The notes beneath the pieces are model-generated. The model was not told the origin of the DNA. It saw only the letters and a list, made by a program, of their open reading frames with translations, and did not search any database. This document shows, piece by piece, positions 12,985-27,051 of a stretch of DNA of 64,000 bases; the stretch's first letter is position 1; each line of letters starts with the position of its first letter. The stretch is from Numida meleagris (taxonomy: Eukaryota > Chordata > Aves > Galliformes > Numididae). The position numbers and the translations under genes are program-made. The stretch is from NCBI RefSeq assembly GCF_002078875.1, contig NC_034409.1:67709946-67773945 (forward strand). The letters run 5' to 3'.

Positions 12985-13128
12985 CATATATATGTGTTTT
13001 CATATATATATATATATGTGCATATATATATATACATACATATGTATGTATACATATATACATATATACATAACATTTATATGTTATGTATATATACATA
13101 TATGTTACATATGTTATATACATACATA
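12985..13128. repeat. TA/CA-rich dinucleotide microsatellite with perfect hairpin
   Basis: About 145 bases built from TA, CA and TG steps with TACA interruptions. Positions 13062-13076 and 13081-13095 are perfect 15-base inverted arms around a TTAT loop. Open frames through it are only Tyr/Ile/Cys/Thr runs. Confidence 0.9.
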
Positions 13129-16100
13129 GGTGGCTCCAGTGGTGGCTTGTGACCACTCTTTCAGGTACAAGGTTTCAGGTGAGCAACCCAGTATCAGGGT
13201 TTAAGTGTGCAATGCCCAACACATACAGACAAGGGGACAAATGGCAGGACTATTTTTTGGCTTACTGAAGACCAAGCTATGTAAGGCAACACAAACATAA
13301 CAAGCAGTTATAAGCAGTTTCAGGCTCCTTTTTTTTTCACTTTCTCTTCTCTCCACTTGATTATTTTGTTAGAATTTTAATCTGTCTTACTGGATCAATA
13401 CTACATCTAGTTCAAATACACACGGCCATCTATATGCAGGGGTTGGAAGCAGGGAAGGGAGCTAGGACTGCAAAGCTCTCACACTGATGCCATCAAGCAA
13501 GATTCTACCTCTCAAATAAAACTTCCAAATTCAAATTTATTGGTATGTGAAAAGAGGTAATAATTTACTATTAACCCACTGCTTTGGAGAGAATGATATT
13601 TGATCCTTCAGTAATGTCTTTTGACTCTAGATCACGAAGAAGGTCACTACCCATATCCCTGTTTCACCTCTGCTGCACAAACAGGAGCAAGGTCATCATC
13701 AACACACAATTGCTGAATTAAGAACTGAACACGAGAGTCCTGAAAATTTGTCCAGTAAACAACCCACTGCCTGCAATACACTGTCTAAATGAAATTTCAT
13801 ATTATTTTGCTTAGAAATCACACAGAAGAGAAATTGAATAAATTCTTCAAATGCACAGTGGATTTTCTGTTAAAATCTTAAGTGTTTCTGAGTACCACTT
13901 CTTTCTTTGCAGAAGACAGACAGACATGAAATAGAAATATTTCAACATCTCCTGCACTTACTAGATGTCCCACAGCACAAGCAGGGGCACTTCACTTATC
14001 TGCCATGAGGGCAGCCAAGGAGTTTTCCTAAGGGGAGAACTCATACCTCAGAAAATCATTAAGCTTTGCTGTAAGGAGCAGCCATGGTAAGATAACGTGT
14101 TTGCAAAAGCCCAACCTCACAATTTTCGCTGGTGGGCATAAGTGAGAGAAAATTGTTCATTCTCTTGAGCTGAGTTGTGCTTTCTGAGAGGCAGATAGCT
14201 TGGGAAAGAATAATGTCATGCAGAGCACTGGGCAATCAGCAGCATATTATATGTATGTTTGTGATTCTGGATGCCAGATGGAATAATTCAAGTGGCGTGA
14301 TTCTTATTTGTTCTTCATTTGTCCATGGTGTCAATCAATGGCATTAGTCCAGTGTAAGCTTGTTGAGAAGGAATCTTTGCACAAGGACAGAAATGCAATT
14401 GGGCATTCAAGAAGTAAAGTGAGATAAAAGATTCAATCTAATATGATGAAATTATGTGTTAGAATACATCACTAACCCATTAGGTAGTTGTCCCTCAAAG
14501 TTATCCTGGTGCATGGCTCTTCTCTTGGTCTCTGTGATGCCATAGTATAAGCTGGGTGATAAATCTGAAAGCCTACATATATTGGAAGGAGAAGGTGTGC
14601 TGTGAATTAAGTGCAGTATTGAGATACATAGAGAAACAGGCAGCACCCATCTGTCCTAGCATGTGTAGAGCCAGCATACCTCTTTGTATGCTGAGACGGA
14701 TCCTGGGGGTGAGCACACTATGGTCAGACATGATGTGAAGGCTCCTGGGGAAAGACTGCCAGTGAAAAGGTGATTTGCCCTCTTTCTGGAGGGAAGAGGC
14801 AGACTCTAGGTGGAGGGAGACTACAGTTAAGTAATAAAAGCTTTGGGGAACATACTCCACAGGTCAGAGCAAACCTGCTATGTATATTAGTAGTGCCAAG
14901 GGTTGAAAGAAGCATTCACAAAAATAAAGAAATGTCTGTTAGAGTGGGAATTATGTTTAACCAAAGAGGAGGAGTAAGGATTGTATAAGGAGAAATCTAA
15001 CATCAGCACTCGAAGATCTGAGTCAGTCTGTAGCTTACTTCAGCTTGCCAGAATGCCTCATTCAAATAGCAGATGGAGCAAAAAATGGGATAAGTTAATC
15101 CTGCTCCTCAAATATGTGAATCAACAAATGGTAACTGTAAACAAAGAATTTCCAGTCCTTTGTCTGAAACAGGCTGTGGTGGTTGTCATACAGAGCTGAA
15201 ATGCATTTTCTCCCTCTACAATTTGCTTTGAAAATTGTAATACTCCCTCAAATTAAAATATTGAGTTTCTGCTCTGCTTTGGGAAGAATGTAGTGTTTAT
15301 GCCTCTGGGGGTCCTGAAGAAAAATTGCTTGGGTAGGCTTTACATTATTTTGCAGTAGCTGGGGCTGATGTGATTATATTGACGCAACAGAAGTCTAAGA
15401 AATAAAACTTACCACAAGTATACTGACTTTGGAGTAACTTCTTCCAATTTATTTTATATTTTTTGTGCTGGCTTTTTCCTCCAGTTTTCTACCGAGTCGC
15501 TGTGTTTTGTTGTAAATGGCTCCGGTCTTTGAGGGCAGCTTCAGAGTCCGCCCTGGAAGTTAGCTCAGGGTAAGCTATTGCGCTATAAATTCGCAGCCTA
15601 GCAGAGTTAATGTTTACTCATCGAAGTAGGCAAGCCTGAATCAGAGCTCCAAATAGACACAAGTGATGAACCTCCTTTCAGTGCTACATCATGCCACCAA
15701 GCCCAATGTCCTAACTCTTCCACCTTGATCCAGTCATCAGAGTAGCAGGAGTTCAGACAGTATCGCATCTCCAGATTGCTCCCTTAATAGGAAACTGAAT
15801 CTTCCCAAGGAACTGATTCATCACTTCTGAAACCTTCTCTTTGTTACTAGTCCATAGCACTGCAGCCAAATTACAGCTGAACCTCTAAGGCAAGTTACTA
15901 GCTGAAACACATGTAGCAGAGGTATGTTTCCCTTGAGTAAGATAACACATACAAACCACTGCAGGGTACCTCAGTGATCACTTCTGCACACCTGATTCTG
16001 AAGCACTGGTGCATGTACAACTAGTTGTTTCAGTTGCAGCTTTTGTATACTTTAAAAAATGTCTTTGTTCAAAACAATCTGCTATGGGCATAGGTAATAT

Positions 16101-19100
16101 GTTTTTATATGTTTTAGATGCATACACAATTATTCACCGCAAGATTCTTGTTCTCCTTCAACAACCTTTGAGATGTAACATCGTGGTACCATTACTAATG
16201 GCTTCACTAACACAAACATACCTCTGCATTACAGGGTTATTTATTTTGCTGGTCTTAAAACTAGTTCTTCTCATAGTCTTTTTCCTGTAGTCATGAGTAA
16301 TCAGCCACTCTGAATGTCTATCTTCAGCCCTGGGACTGCTGGCTTCATCATGTGCCTGCACTCTCTTAAACTTCTCCTACCATGTTGTGAGAGTTCCCCC
16401 TATACACATTCTTATTTTAGGGTCACTGATATTTCCGTCTACATGGCAATGGTCACTTAAAAGTGTCTATATAATCCACTGTGTTATTAGTACTTCTTAG
16501 CTACAGCAGTACCACTAAGACATTAACAAAATTGCTTTACAACTCTGCATAAAGTGGCTGATAAAGGTAAAAGCTCCTACTAAAGCAGCACCTGCTTTTC
16601 TGCAGATGCTGGCTGGCTTCTGTGCTGCAGTGCTTCTTTGTCCATCCACCCACTCACACTGGAGAAGTGAGCTCACAGAATGGCTGGGTCAAGCCTTGTG
16701 TTTCTGCCCTTCTTTCACATCAACCACTTTGGATGGCCTCCTTTTGCTTACATATTTTTACATGTTTTATATCACTTTCCATTTTTCATATCGCACTCTT
16801 ATTTTTTTCTTTCTCTCTATTCTGAGCAGCTATCCTAATTACTATTATTATCGTAATCTGGTTTAGAGATTGCCATGTCCCCACTGCTGGATGTTTGTGT
16901 AACTGTGATAATGGTTTTTCAGGACTGGCATCTTCAGTGTTCTCTCATGCAGGCAACATTTTTTTTTGCCCAAGGTAAAATAAAGGTTGCAAGGAGCATT
17001 TGGAAGTGCAGCTGTGAGATGTGGGCAAGCTGACAAGATTTCCTGTTCACAAATCAATATTTTTTTATACCATTTACTTCACTTTGTAATCAGTCTGAAC
17101 AGGTATATATGTATTTCTTTCCTAGGTTCATGATCTATTAGACGTAATCATTGAAATATTATCCCCACACAGAAAACTCTCTACGGTGTTTCTGCAGAAA
17201 AAGATATTGCCAGAGGATGATATCTTTCTGTACTCCCAGAGGCTATATGAAAATTTTAAGCTGACGATACTGTTTTGATGAATATTGGGATCTATTAACC
17301 CTCCCCCAGAACATACATTTTCATTTTCTTTTCACAAGTTTCAGTGGCTAGGTCATCTGCTTTTGTAAATGACCTGATGGCAACAAAGCACTTACTCAGA
17401 TGAGCAAAGGCCCAGAGCCTTGCCCAATATAGCCGTAGTCCTGGTTAGAAATTCATAGCCAGTGTTAGAGTCTGATGGTATCCTGAAAAATGTGGTCCAA
17501 GGGCTGCCATACTCAAACTCACTGTCAGCTCGGGTTGGCTGGTTTCAGTCGGTGTTTGTGACACAGAGATGAGCTGCCCAAGCAGTATCATAGATATGAA
17601 GAGTTGAGAAACCCATTTAGCTGCCTGAGGGCACTAGGAAGGAAACAAGGAATTACAAAACACAACAGCAAAATGTAGGGGAGCAGAGTATGTTCTCCAC
17701 CTGCCAGGGTATTTCCAAGGTGATGTGACACTGAGAAATTGTCTTTACTATGGAAGACCATCTCTGATTCATTTCTGGTCCCTTCACAAGGTGAGCGACC
17801 ACGCTGTCATTGCAGGTACTTCTCTCTCAGCGTGTCTCAAAAAGAAAGCCATTCCGGTTCAGAGAGCAGGTATGGACAGTAACTCAAAGGGGATAAAGAG
17901 GTCTTTCCATTATCATTTATCTTTGAGACAATCACTTGGGTTTGCTGGACTGATATGTAAATGAATCAAAAGTATCCCATATTTTTCTCTTGGTTAGTGA
18001 ATAGCTAAAGATGAGGAGAAGAGCTTTATTTTCTCTTCATTTGAAAATGGTCCTTTTCCAATAACAGATTACAGAATCAATATCTTTCTCCCCAAAACTA
18101 CTGCAGTGAAAGAGTTCCAAAAATGTGAAAAAAAACAGACCAAGTTACATTTTTGCCAGAAAAATAAATATTCCTATCTTCAGAAAGTAAGTATTGACAT
18201 TGTTTTATTTACTGTAGTTGTTTTGACAGCTCGGGAGATGAACCCTTACTTATAATTTGGACTCTACTATATTTTGAAATGGATACAAATCCTAGTGTGC
18301 TTTAGTTCCTGTGACTATAGAAACAGTTAAATATGCTATATTGTTCTTTTAATTCCTCACTGTGTCACCACCACAGTCAGCTGAAATTTTACATAATGTG
18401 CAGCTACCTGAAGCAACTGTATAAATAGAGATTTTAACTGCTGCAGGAATAATTCCTCCCTGTTGAAATTTCTTGGCTTGCAGTGACTTACCTCCATTGG
18501 AAAGTACAATAGCACAGCAGACTTTTATGCACACGTGCTCCGTCTACTTATAAAGTTGATGTTCCAATTAGAAATTTCTAGCAGGTAAACCGAACAGAAG
18601 TACATGAAAACAGACAGAGTAAATGATCTGCATGGTTAGATTCAGCTGTTGGAGCTCCCCTTGGGGGGCTTAGCTGCATGTATTTCACTAAAGTTAATGG
18701 GAACCAGATATTTGTCTTCCCTCAAATCATTGACATTGTACCCCCCTATGGTCAAAGCTGAGCAATTCTTGGAATTTTTACTTTCATGGCATCTTGCAAG
18801 CCCTCTGAGCATGCTGCCTGCCACAGGCAATCTTCCTGCCTACCGCTGCCTGCTCTCCTTTTTCCTTATACATCTCCTAAACCCTCTGTCAGTTTTACAT
18901 TCATGTATCACAGCTGCACATAGCAGCTTCAATTGCAGTTGCAATCCTACAGTGTTAACCACTGCACACATTATGAAGATACTAATTTCAGAAAGTACCA
19001 TGTCAGGAGACAAAGTGAGAAGCAGAGACTAATGGTAAAAAAATAAATATTTACCACTCTTTAGTGTAATCTGTCTGTCTGATTAGGCTCTTCCTTCCTC

Positions 19101-19822
19101 CTAATTGTAGTTTACTCCAGGTCATTCTCCTTTCCCAGATGTTTCTGTTATGTATCTGCTTTCATGCTTTTTTATTCTCTCACTACACAGTCTGGCAGTA
19201 ACACCTTCATCCAGCTACTTTTCTGATCTCTATACTCTTTATAGCCAACATACATTAAACTTCACCTTTCATGTGAACATGACCTTCTCAAAATGTCTGT
19301 TTGACAAATAAATGTCTTAAAACATGGCTGTCAATGCATTCCAATTGCTGCAATTGTTCCATGTTTGTCCCACTGGCTTTGTTTTGGCTGCAGAAGGGAG
19401 CGGGAGCATTGTGGTAGGTAAGGGGTGAAGGTTGACTGATGGAGCTAAGCTACTAAACAGGCAGCTAGAGAATGTCCTTTCCACATTGTCTGACTAAATT
19501 TCATTTATGGTCTGGAGTGAATTATTTCATAGAGTGCACATGTTTAATCAAACCTTCATTAATGCCCTTCTGGCAACTTTAATAGGTAACATGATGGGGA
19601 ATGGAGATTTGTACCTGAATTTTTATTGTTGTTTATTCTTGAAATACAGTCCCTACTGGTATACTCACCTGTTTATGCATTGAATCCCTCTCTCTTTTCA
19701 CAGTGGAAATTCTTCTGCCAAAGCCAGTTAATAGGCCTATGAAGACTGAGGAGATTTTATCTAGAAACACTGAAAAAGCCAAAGTACAGATGCTAATTCT
19801 TGAGCAAAAAATCCAGCTAGTT

Positions 19823-19852
19823 AAAAAACAAACAAACAAACAAACAAAAAAC
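19823..19852. repeat. (AAAC)n tetranucleotide repeat
   Basis: Five AAAC-type units flanked by short A runs, about 30 bases. Confidence 0.85.
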
Positions 19853-20672
19853 AGCCACAAGGACTGAATAGCCTAAGGTATTTGTCATGGTTCTGCACAT
19901 CCCAGTCAGTGGTTCACATCCCAGTCAATGGCTCAAACCCAGTGCAGGTTACGAGCAAGGGAAACTCCACCCTTGGCTTGAATTCAGTCAGTGCCTAAAT
20001 AAATGCTGCCCCTTCCCAAGGGCTGCTCTTAAACTTTTCAGCTGGTGAGGACACCTGGACATTTAGTACTCCAGGCATTTCTAATGTTCCTTCCTAAAAT
20101 CCACTGTGGAAATTCTGTTTGTGACTTTTCTTGAGTTACCTCACTATGCATTAGTTTACCTAATTTAAAGAAGATTGAGCACCCTGTAAAAGTACCTTGT
20201 GCCCTCAGAAATGTGTGGAATAGCACCAGAAGGATTACTCATCCATATAAAGACATTCGTGAACCTCTGTGGGAGCAGAGTCAAGCTCTAAAAGGACAAA
20301 TGAACAACTTTGGTACAGCCAGGACAATTATTACTGGACATTTCCTTACTGGCTTTAGTGCAACTACTAGTAGGCTCAGCACCCAGCACTTGATTAAGTT
20401 CACCTTGTTCAATCACCAGTAGATAAAAAACCTCATGTATTTACCTTCAGGTTTTTACAGAGATTGATTAGATAATGGACCACATTCTCAATATCTTAAT
20501 TTCTCCCTGAGCTTAGTATTTACAAAGTGCTTTGAATACAATTTGTACTAAGTAGTGTGAGTACGCACCTGTCACAGCTTGGGACACTGCTATGCAAAGT
20601 GATCAGACAGAACTTCTGGAGATGGCAAGTAGTCTACAGAAGCAGACACTTTCCAGTGTAAATGTTATAGAC

Positions 20673-20895
20673 ACATAGAATCATAGAATGGTTTGGGTTG
20701 GAAGGGACGTTTAAGATCATCTGGTTCCAACCCCCCTGCTATAGGCAGGGACACCTCCCTCTAGACCAGGTTGCTCAAAGCTCCATCCAGCCTGGCCTTG
20801 AATGCCCCCAGGGTGGGGGCATCAACAACCTTATTGGGCAACTTGTTCCAGTGTCTCACAACCCTCACAGTAAAAAATTTTTTCCTAATATATTC
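20673..20895 (-). mobile_element. CR1 LINE fragment, 3' end
   Basis: It starts with the CR1 tail on the reverse strand (CATAGAATCATAGAATGG). GGTTGGAAGGGAC, the block CAGGGACACCTCCCTCTAGA and CAGTGTCTCACAACCCTC follow, all hallmarks of the avian CR1 3' region. It is 5'-truncated near 20895, as is usual for CR1. Its sequence is close to the general CR1 pattern, so it is a relatively young copy. Confidence 0.93.
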
Positions 20896-23800
20896 TCAGA
20901 ATATCTACTTAACATGGAGAACTGGACTACTTTGTGTGCTGTTGAAGAAAGTTCACTTTGCTCAGTGTCCACATGAATATGCCTTTCCTTTGATTTTAAT
21001 AGGCTTTGAAAGAGATTTTTGCATAGGCAGTCTGCCTGCTACAGTGGACAAGTAAGCTTTCAAAACATTTTATTATATTTCAGAGAAGCAAGAAAACAAT
21101 GTTTCCCAAAAATAAACCAACAGAATAAACCCAAATTAATAGCAGAATAACAGGAATCTGTAATTCTGAGTATGATCACACTGTGGTGCCTCTTGCTGTG
21201 TTATACCAGGACACAGTAACATAGATATTTGTATTTTTACTTTCCAAGATTCAACAATATTTTCTTTATTACTTTTAGTTTTCGAATAAAGTCGCTTACC
21301 CAAACATGAAAAATTTGGCTCTTAGCCTTCTGTAAGTCCTGACTAGGACAATTAGCCTAAGCCTACATTGTTGTGTGATTTCATTTTTAAGGACACTAAT
21401 CCAAGCCTACCAGATTCTGCACCTAGAAGCATTTATAGCTGTCAAATCTAATGAAAGTCAAGTGACTGATCTTCTAGGTAGCAGCTGCAGCATCCTCCGG
21501 AAACTAATTTAGTATGAGATCTGTGGCAAATCCGTAGAAATAGTGTTGTTTAGATGCTCATTTAACTTCCCATTTTTTCTTTGGTTTGTTCAGACACAAT
21601 GGGCCATAAGAGGATAATAAGGTTGTAAAAGCAGATGTGAGTGGAGAGTTTGTCCCATTAGGTGTAACAGCATTCAGAAGGAGCTGAAATGGACATTCAG
21701 AGAATATTATGTATTTTGGGGACTTTGTGTACACACCACCCACAAGTTGCAAATCCCTTCCTGACAGCATTCTGGTTCTCTCATGCAGTACTGATGCTGC
21801 AAATAATTGTATTGTTTGCAGATTATGGACTTGGTGCTCCTGTAACTGCTGAAGAGATCACTAGTAAGAATATTATTTTTCTTGTCAGATGTTTTGATTT
21901 ATTAATATATCCAATATAGCAAATCATTTGTATTAAATGTATTATGATCATTCACCAATGAATTTAAGACTTTCCTGTAGTTTGGTTTGATTGTCTCCTG
22001 GTAATGCCAGAATATAGGTGATACGTTTCAAATAATCAACCCAAATTGCAGGGTTAGTTTCTGTACTAGAAACAGATCCTAAAATTATCTTGCTTCTTTC
22101 AAGCACAAAATCATCCTGCCTGCAACTCTGTAACACCCAAACTGCACTTGGACAGTATTAACTTGAACATGATAGGTAGAAATGGGAAAAAAACAACACC
22201 ACAAGCAGTCTCTGTCAGCACTGTGAAAGAGGGCAAGAAATGCTGTCAGGTACAGATGCCTTCAACTATGGGAAATTTAAAGGACTTTTTAAAGAATAAA
22301 AATTGCAACTTCTATTGGCAAAGAGTTGAAGAGAAGAGTAGCAGAGGATTGTGAGGACTGCAGGTAATCAGAGACAGAAGGTAGAAGCAAAGAGGTTAGA
22401 TTAATGCAGAGGTGAGAGTGAAAGAAAGATGCTGGTGGGTCTGGAAGGGAGATCTGGCATGAGCTGAGGGTCTCAGGTGGAAGAAAGAGACTGGAAAATT
22501 CTCTCCAAGTGGAACCATGGCTGATTCATTCTCCTCTCCTGCTCCTCAGAAATCTAGCTAGAAAAGACAGAGATCAGTTCTCTTGCACTGCTGACAGCAT
22601 GCATGCTGATGTTGAGAGAAGCACATAGCCTGCATTTGGGAAATTGGCCTTGAGACTGGGGAAATCCATCACCTACCCTGAACCTGCTCATAAGCATACA
22701 TAAGTTAGAGCATGGACTTAGCCTTGGTCCTGAGCACCTCTCCAACACCTCCATTCGCTTGAATCATTTTCTTGTATGTCTGAGTCTCGTACCTCTCATT
22801 TCCTCTCTCACAAGAGAGAGTACAGGCTCCTTTATCTTTCAGAGGTGTTGAGTGAAGGCAGGGAGACGAAATCAGCAGAAGGAGAGATGAAACAGCATTT
22901 AAGGGCCTGATTTGTTGTCCTCTAATAAACTGCTGGCTTTGGTGTGCCAACAGAGAAGCAGAAATTGTCAGTACAAATCAGATTTCTCACTGTCTTTATG
23001 GTACCATTAGTTTGATAGCACAAATCCACACGGGAGTGGTGGAAGAAGTGCTGAAGGAGACAGGAGAGGAGTACATGTTGAGAGGAAATCAGAGTAGAAG
23101 AAGAGAGAAATTCCAGCTGCTCCATTAGCTACCTGCATGCCTGCTAATGTGCCTGACAAGATCAAGGAGCATTGACCAAGGTGGTACCTACAGAAAATAA
23201 TAGCACATTTTGCTCTGATTCTATGAATTTCAGAATGAACAAATTCAATATTTATATTATTATCTAAAGTCAAGATCTGTGCATTGTTGAGGTCAAAACT
23301 GAAAGTGATTAGGAAGAGCATTCAAGCACTGCTGTTTACCACACTTTAATTTATCTATTTTTAAAAGAAAAAATCTTTGCTAGACTAAGTTTGTTACTGG
23401 TCAGTATAAATTTGCCTTAATGGTAGAACTGGCTGCTGTTCAGTAAGTGAATAAACAAATACCATAAATCTAATGTTGCAGTTATTTAGAAATTAAATCG
23501 TATCTATCAAAATGTTATCTACTCATTTAAAACTAACCACTGTCCTACTGCTTAGCGCAAAAAATACACCTCTAGACTTATGCTACAAGAATTATTAAGC
23601 GTTAACTCTGCATTAAGATGCTTGCTCTTGGCTGACTGCATTGTTATTCTGTTACACCTCTCTTTTGTATTTTAACAAAAGAGCAACAGAAGTAATAGAA
23701 AAAATATTTGAAGATTTTAATACATCTACTTCAAAAGAAAGTGATGCAGACATTGCTTATTGTGGTCTCTGACAACAATGGCAGAACACTGATGGCAAAT

Positions 23801-25640
23801 CTTTTACTGTAAGCAAGATGCATAACTTTACAAGCCTGAAGAAAATGAATAGACCTAACAAGTTCGTAAGATGTTAGCACAAATCATAAACATGCATTTG
23901 AAGATCTATCTGATATTAAGAACAAAAGAAAGTCCAGATTACATTTACATGTATTAATTTGACATATTCATACATTCATTCTCACATTCTAAAGCTATAT
24001 GTTCCATACGTATGTGTGACTACTGCATGCACATTTAAAGAGGCCATACACATAAGTATTTCATTTTTGTATTCAGCAGTCAAGAACTGTTGCAAAGTTA
24101 TATTCTCACAGCTTGTTATATGAAGTGTTTCTATTTTCATGCTGCAAAATATTTTCTTTCTCATCATTCAGACCTCAAGATGAAAAATCCAGATTCCTTA
24201 ATTCATGCATAAACATACTGTTCCCACTCAAATCAATGCTACTTCCCATGTTCTGAATCTTCCATTTTCTGCACTAGACTTACAATCATGTAAAACAGGA
24301 AGAAACATTTTAAAAATAAATACATGAGTTTGAGCAAAATCTTAGCTATGCTTGAAACCTTGGAGAAATGTGAGTCTGGGTTTTGATATTTGTATTTACT
24401 CTATTTTATTTTACATAAAGGATCATGTTGGAAAAGTGGCTGCAATTGATTGTGGAGAAATGAACTGCGCAGTCTTTCTCTTCCATTAACTTTTCTTTTT
24501 AACCCTCATCCAGCTCCCTTTTCCTCTTTTTGTACAATAATAACAGGATGGTACAAGTATGAGAAACAATGATCTGTAAATGCAGGAAATTGAGGGCAAT
24601 TTTGTGAAAAGCAGCTGGAATTCTAGAATTGTAACACTGGCACTAATTTGCTCAAATCTGTGTTTAACCTGTTGGTCTTTAGAAACATTTGCTTTTCTTT
24701 AGAGAAAAATAAAATTGCTCATGATGTTATTACTAAGCTGACAGGATGAGAGAATTTTGAAAAAGTAGGATGATTACAGCTCACTCAAAGAAATTACACA
24801 CTCAGTCAGTTAATAAAGATGCTATTGTTGTGAGTGGAAGTTATCCAAGCTGGCTATGCCTTGATAAGATGTGAAACCTACTAAGTCAAATTGATTTTTA
24901 AAAACGAACTAATAAATCACCTCACAGTACACCTTAATTATATTAACTGGTATCTTTTGGTGAGGCGACTCAGAAAACAGAGAGCCAGTCAATGTGAAAT
25001 ATTAAGCCTAGAGACCTGGATGACATTTATGAGGTCGTAATGTGGATCCACAAATTAAAAATTTGATGTGAATGTTGGTTCAACAGTCTCTAAAAGTTGT
25101 CAGTTCAGTTAGTTTGGATGCAATTCTGATTTTCTAGCCAGGTGAAATAGGGGTAACTATTTCAGTTCAGTTAGACCATAGCTTTTCTTATATAGTTAGT
25201 AATAATATAATATTCCTCAACTATATTTTAGAAGTTACAAAGACTTTGGAGATCTTGCACATTTTTAGAACAGAAAATGGTCATTCATTATTGATGATAT
25301 AGAAGACACCTCCGTTCTTCATCAGTTAAATTTTGGGATAATCTGGTACCCTTACAAATAACAGAAAAACAACAAGTACTTGATAATGAAGAAAAAAGAC
25401 TAACTTAGGTAGAACACTGGTTGGTTTTGGCTGGTTGTTCTTCTATTGCTTATTTAGGTAGACATTTCAAATTTAAGACAAAACTCAAAAAGTACAGTCT
25501 TGCACTGGTAGTTACCTTAACTCAATCTTTTTCTGAAGTCTTGCATATCCACAGAACACAAATATAAAGACATCATTCATCAGATGAAACTGTCTTCTTG
25601 AGATTTGCACAAATGATTGTGTTTGAAGAGTGGCTCTACT
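20896..25640. other. Intergenic, nothing recognised
   Basis: AT-rich sequence without a supported gene. Short open frames near 22550-23320 on the minus strand lack splice signals and family motifs. Confidence 0.5.
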
Positions 25641-25644
25641 GCTC

Positions 25645-26105
25645 AGTTCAGAAATACAGAACTCCAGAACAATTCAGGTAGGAAAGGGACTCAGGAGAGT
25701 ATCTTTTCCCAGCTCTGCTCGGAGCCAAGTGCCAAGCTGGATCAGCTTGCTCAGGACCTTGTCCGCTTTAGTGTTGAATCAGTTGAAGGATGGTGACTTC
25801 ACAATCTCTCTGGGCAACCTACTAATATGTTTGATCACCCCCATCATGAACAAGATTTCCTAATATCAAACTGGAATCTCTCTTGTCATAGGTGGTGATT
25901 GTTGTGCACCTCTTGAGAAGAGTTTGGTCTCACCTTCTCCAGAAACACCCACTAAGTAGTCATGGACACCAATAAGGTCCTTCCTCAGCCTTTTCTTTTC
26001 CAGCCTGAACAGACAGCTCTCCCAGTTCCTTCCTGTCCATGGTGTGCTCCAACCTTGGCCAGCCTGGGGACCCTCTGCTGGACTTAGACCAGTTTGTTAA
26101 TACTT
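25645..26105 (-). mobile_element. Old, diverged CR1 LINE fragment
   Basis: The order of recognisable blocks matches CR1 on the reverse strand: GGACCTTGTCCG, TCTCTGGGCAACCT, AGCCTTTTCTTTTCCAGCCT, GAACAGACAGCTCTCCCAGT and GACCCTCTGCTGGACT. Many substitutions separate it from the copy at 20673, which suggests an older subfamily. The tail is poorly defined. Confidence 0.75.
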
Positions 26106-26109
26106 CTCT

Positions 26110-26765
26110 TCAGAGAGTCAGAGAATTGTAGGAGTTGGAAGGGATCTCTGGAGATATCTAGTTCAACACCCTGCTAAAGCATGTTCCCTACAATAGATTA
26201 CTCAGGAAAACATTCAGAGAGGTCTTGAATATCTCCAGAGAAGGAGACTCCACAACTTCTCTGGTAGCCTGTTCCAGTCACCCTCGCGGTAAAGACGTTT
26301 ATCCTCATTGTCAGATGGAACTTCCTATGTTCCAATTTTTGCCCATTTCCCCCATGTTCTGCCACTGGGCACCATTGAAAAGAGCCTGGCCCATTCACTT
26401 GTCTCCTGCCCTTTAGATATTTTTGAGCACTGATAAGATATCCCTCAGTCTTCTGTTCTCCTGAAAGTCACAGTTCTCTTGGACTTGTATTTCAGGATCC
26501 CAAGCCACTCACAGTAGTTCAGATATCACCTCAAAAGTGCTCTGCACAGTGGAACAATCACTTCCTCTAGCTTTCTGACTACATTTTTTCTTCTCCAGCC
26601 CAATATGCAGTCAATTACTGTAATGATGCATTGCTGACTCATATTCATATCTGAGCAAAGAACATTTCCAGGCTTGTCTTCAGCATGACATTCAAAAGTG
26701 GTTCATCTGTATGTGTTTTATGTAGATTGATGTTCATCCCACCAGTTCTCTTTGCAAATCAGCTC
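26110..26765 (-). mobile_element. CR1 LINE fragment of an older subfamily, in tandem with the previous one
   Basis: It starts TCAGAGAATTGTAGGAGTTG with GAAGGGATCTCTGGAGAT, then CAACACCCTGCTAAAGCA and GTAGCCTGTTCCAGTCACCC. This is the same layout as other CR1 3' ends but with subfamily-specific differences. Further right, CCAATATGCAGTCAATTACT and a later piece near 26650-26760 correspond to the CR1 coding 3' part, much decayed. It directly follows another CR1 with its own tail, so these are two insertions. Confidence 0.75.
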
Positions 26766-27051
26766 CTTTTTCAAACCCTGTGTCTTCAGCAGTGTGTTCA
26801 GATTAGCCTGAGTGCAATGCCTTTGTGAGTTTTTTGGATTTTCCTCAGGTCTAGTAGAGCAGGTTTGTGTGCAGGGCTGTGCAGGGACCTCCACCATGAA
26901 GAGATGACACTTCATGTTCTGTAAGCATGTAAGAAGGGGGAATTTATTCTCTTCATTTTTAAGAGAGGAAGTTTCGGGAAGTTGAATGCACAAAACAGCT
27001 AGCACAATTTATGTTACATGTATGTAGCTATTCTGTAAATATGGATTAAGA

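Larger units (their letters stand above)
9496..20672. other. 11 kb intergenic stretch, mostly featureless
   Basis: I found no exon pair, RNA gene or interspersed repeat that I could name. It contains the TA/CA-rich microsatellite at 12985-13128 and the (AAAC)n run at 19823-19852. Near 15500-15620 there is a slightly CpG-richer patch with CTATAAAT, too weak to call a promoter. The longest open frames, such as one of 127 codons from 18649, have no family resemblance and are probably chance. Confidence 0.5.

Noticed and set aside
15480..15620. CpG-richer patch with CTATAAAT, possible promoter
   Set aside because: Only a few CpGs, no downstream exon or other promoter element; too weak.
18649..19032. 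A 127-codon frame in the long intergenic stretch
   Set aside because: No recognisable domain, ordinary AT-rich flanks, no promoter; length is within chance for 64 kb.
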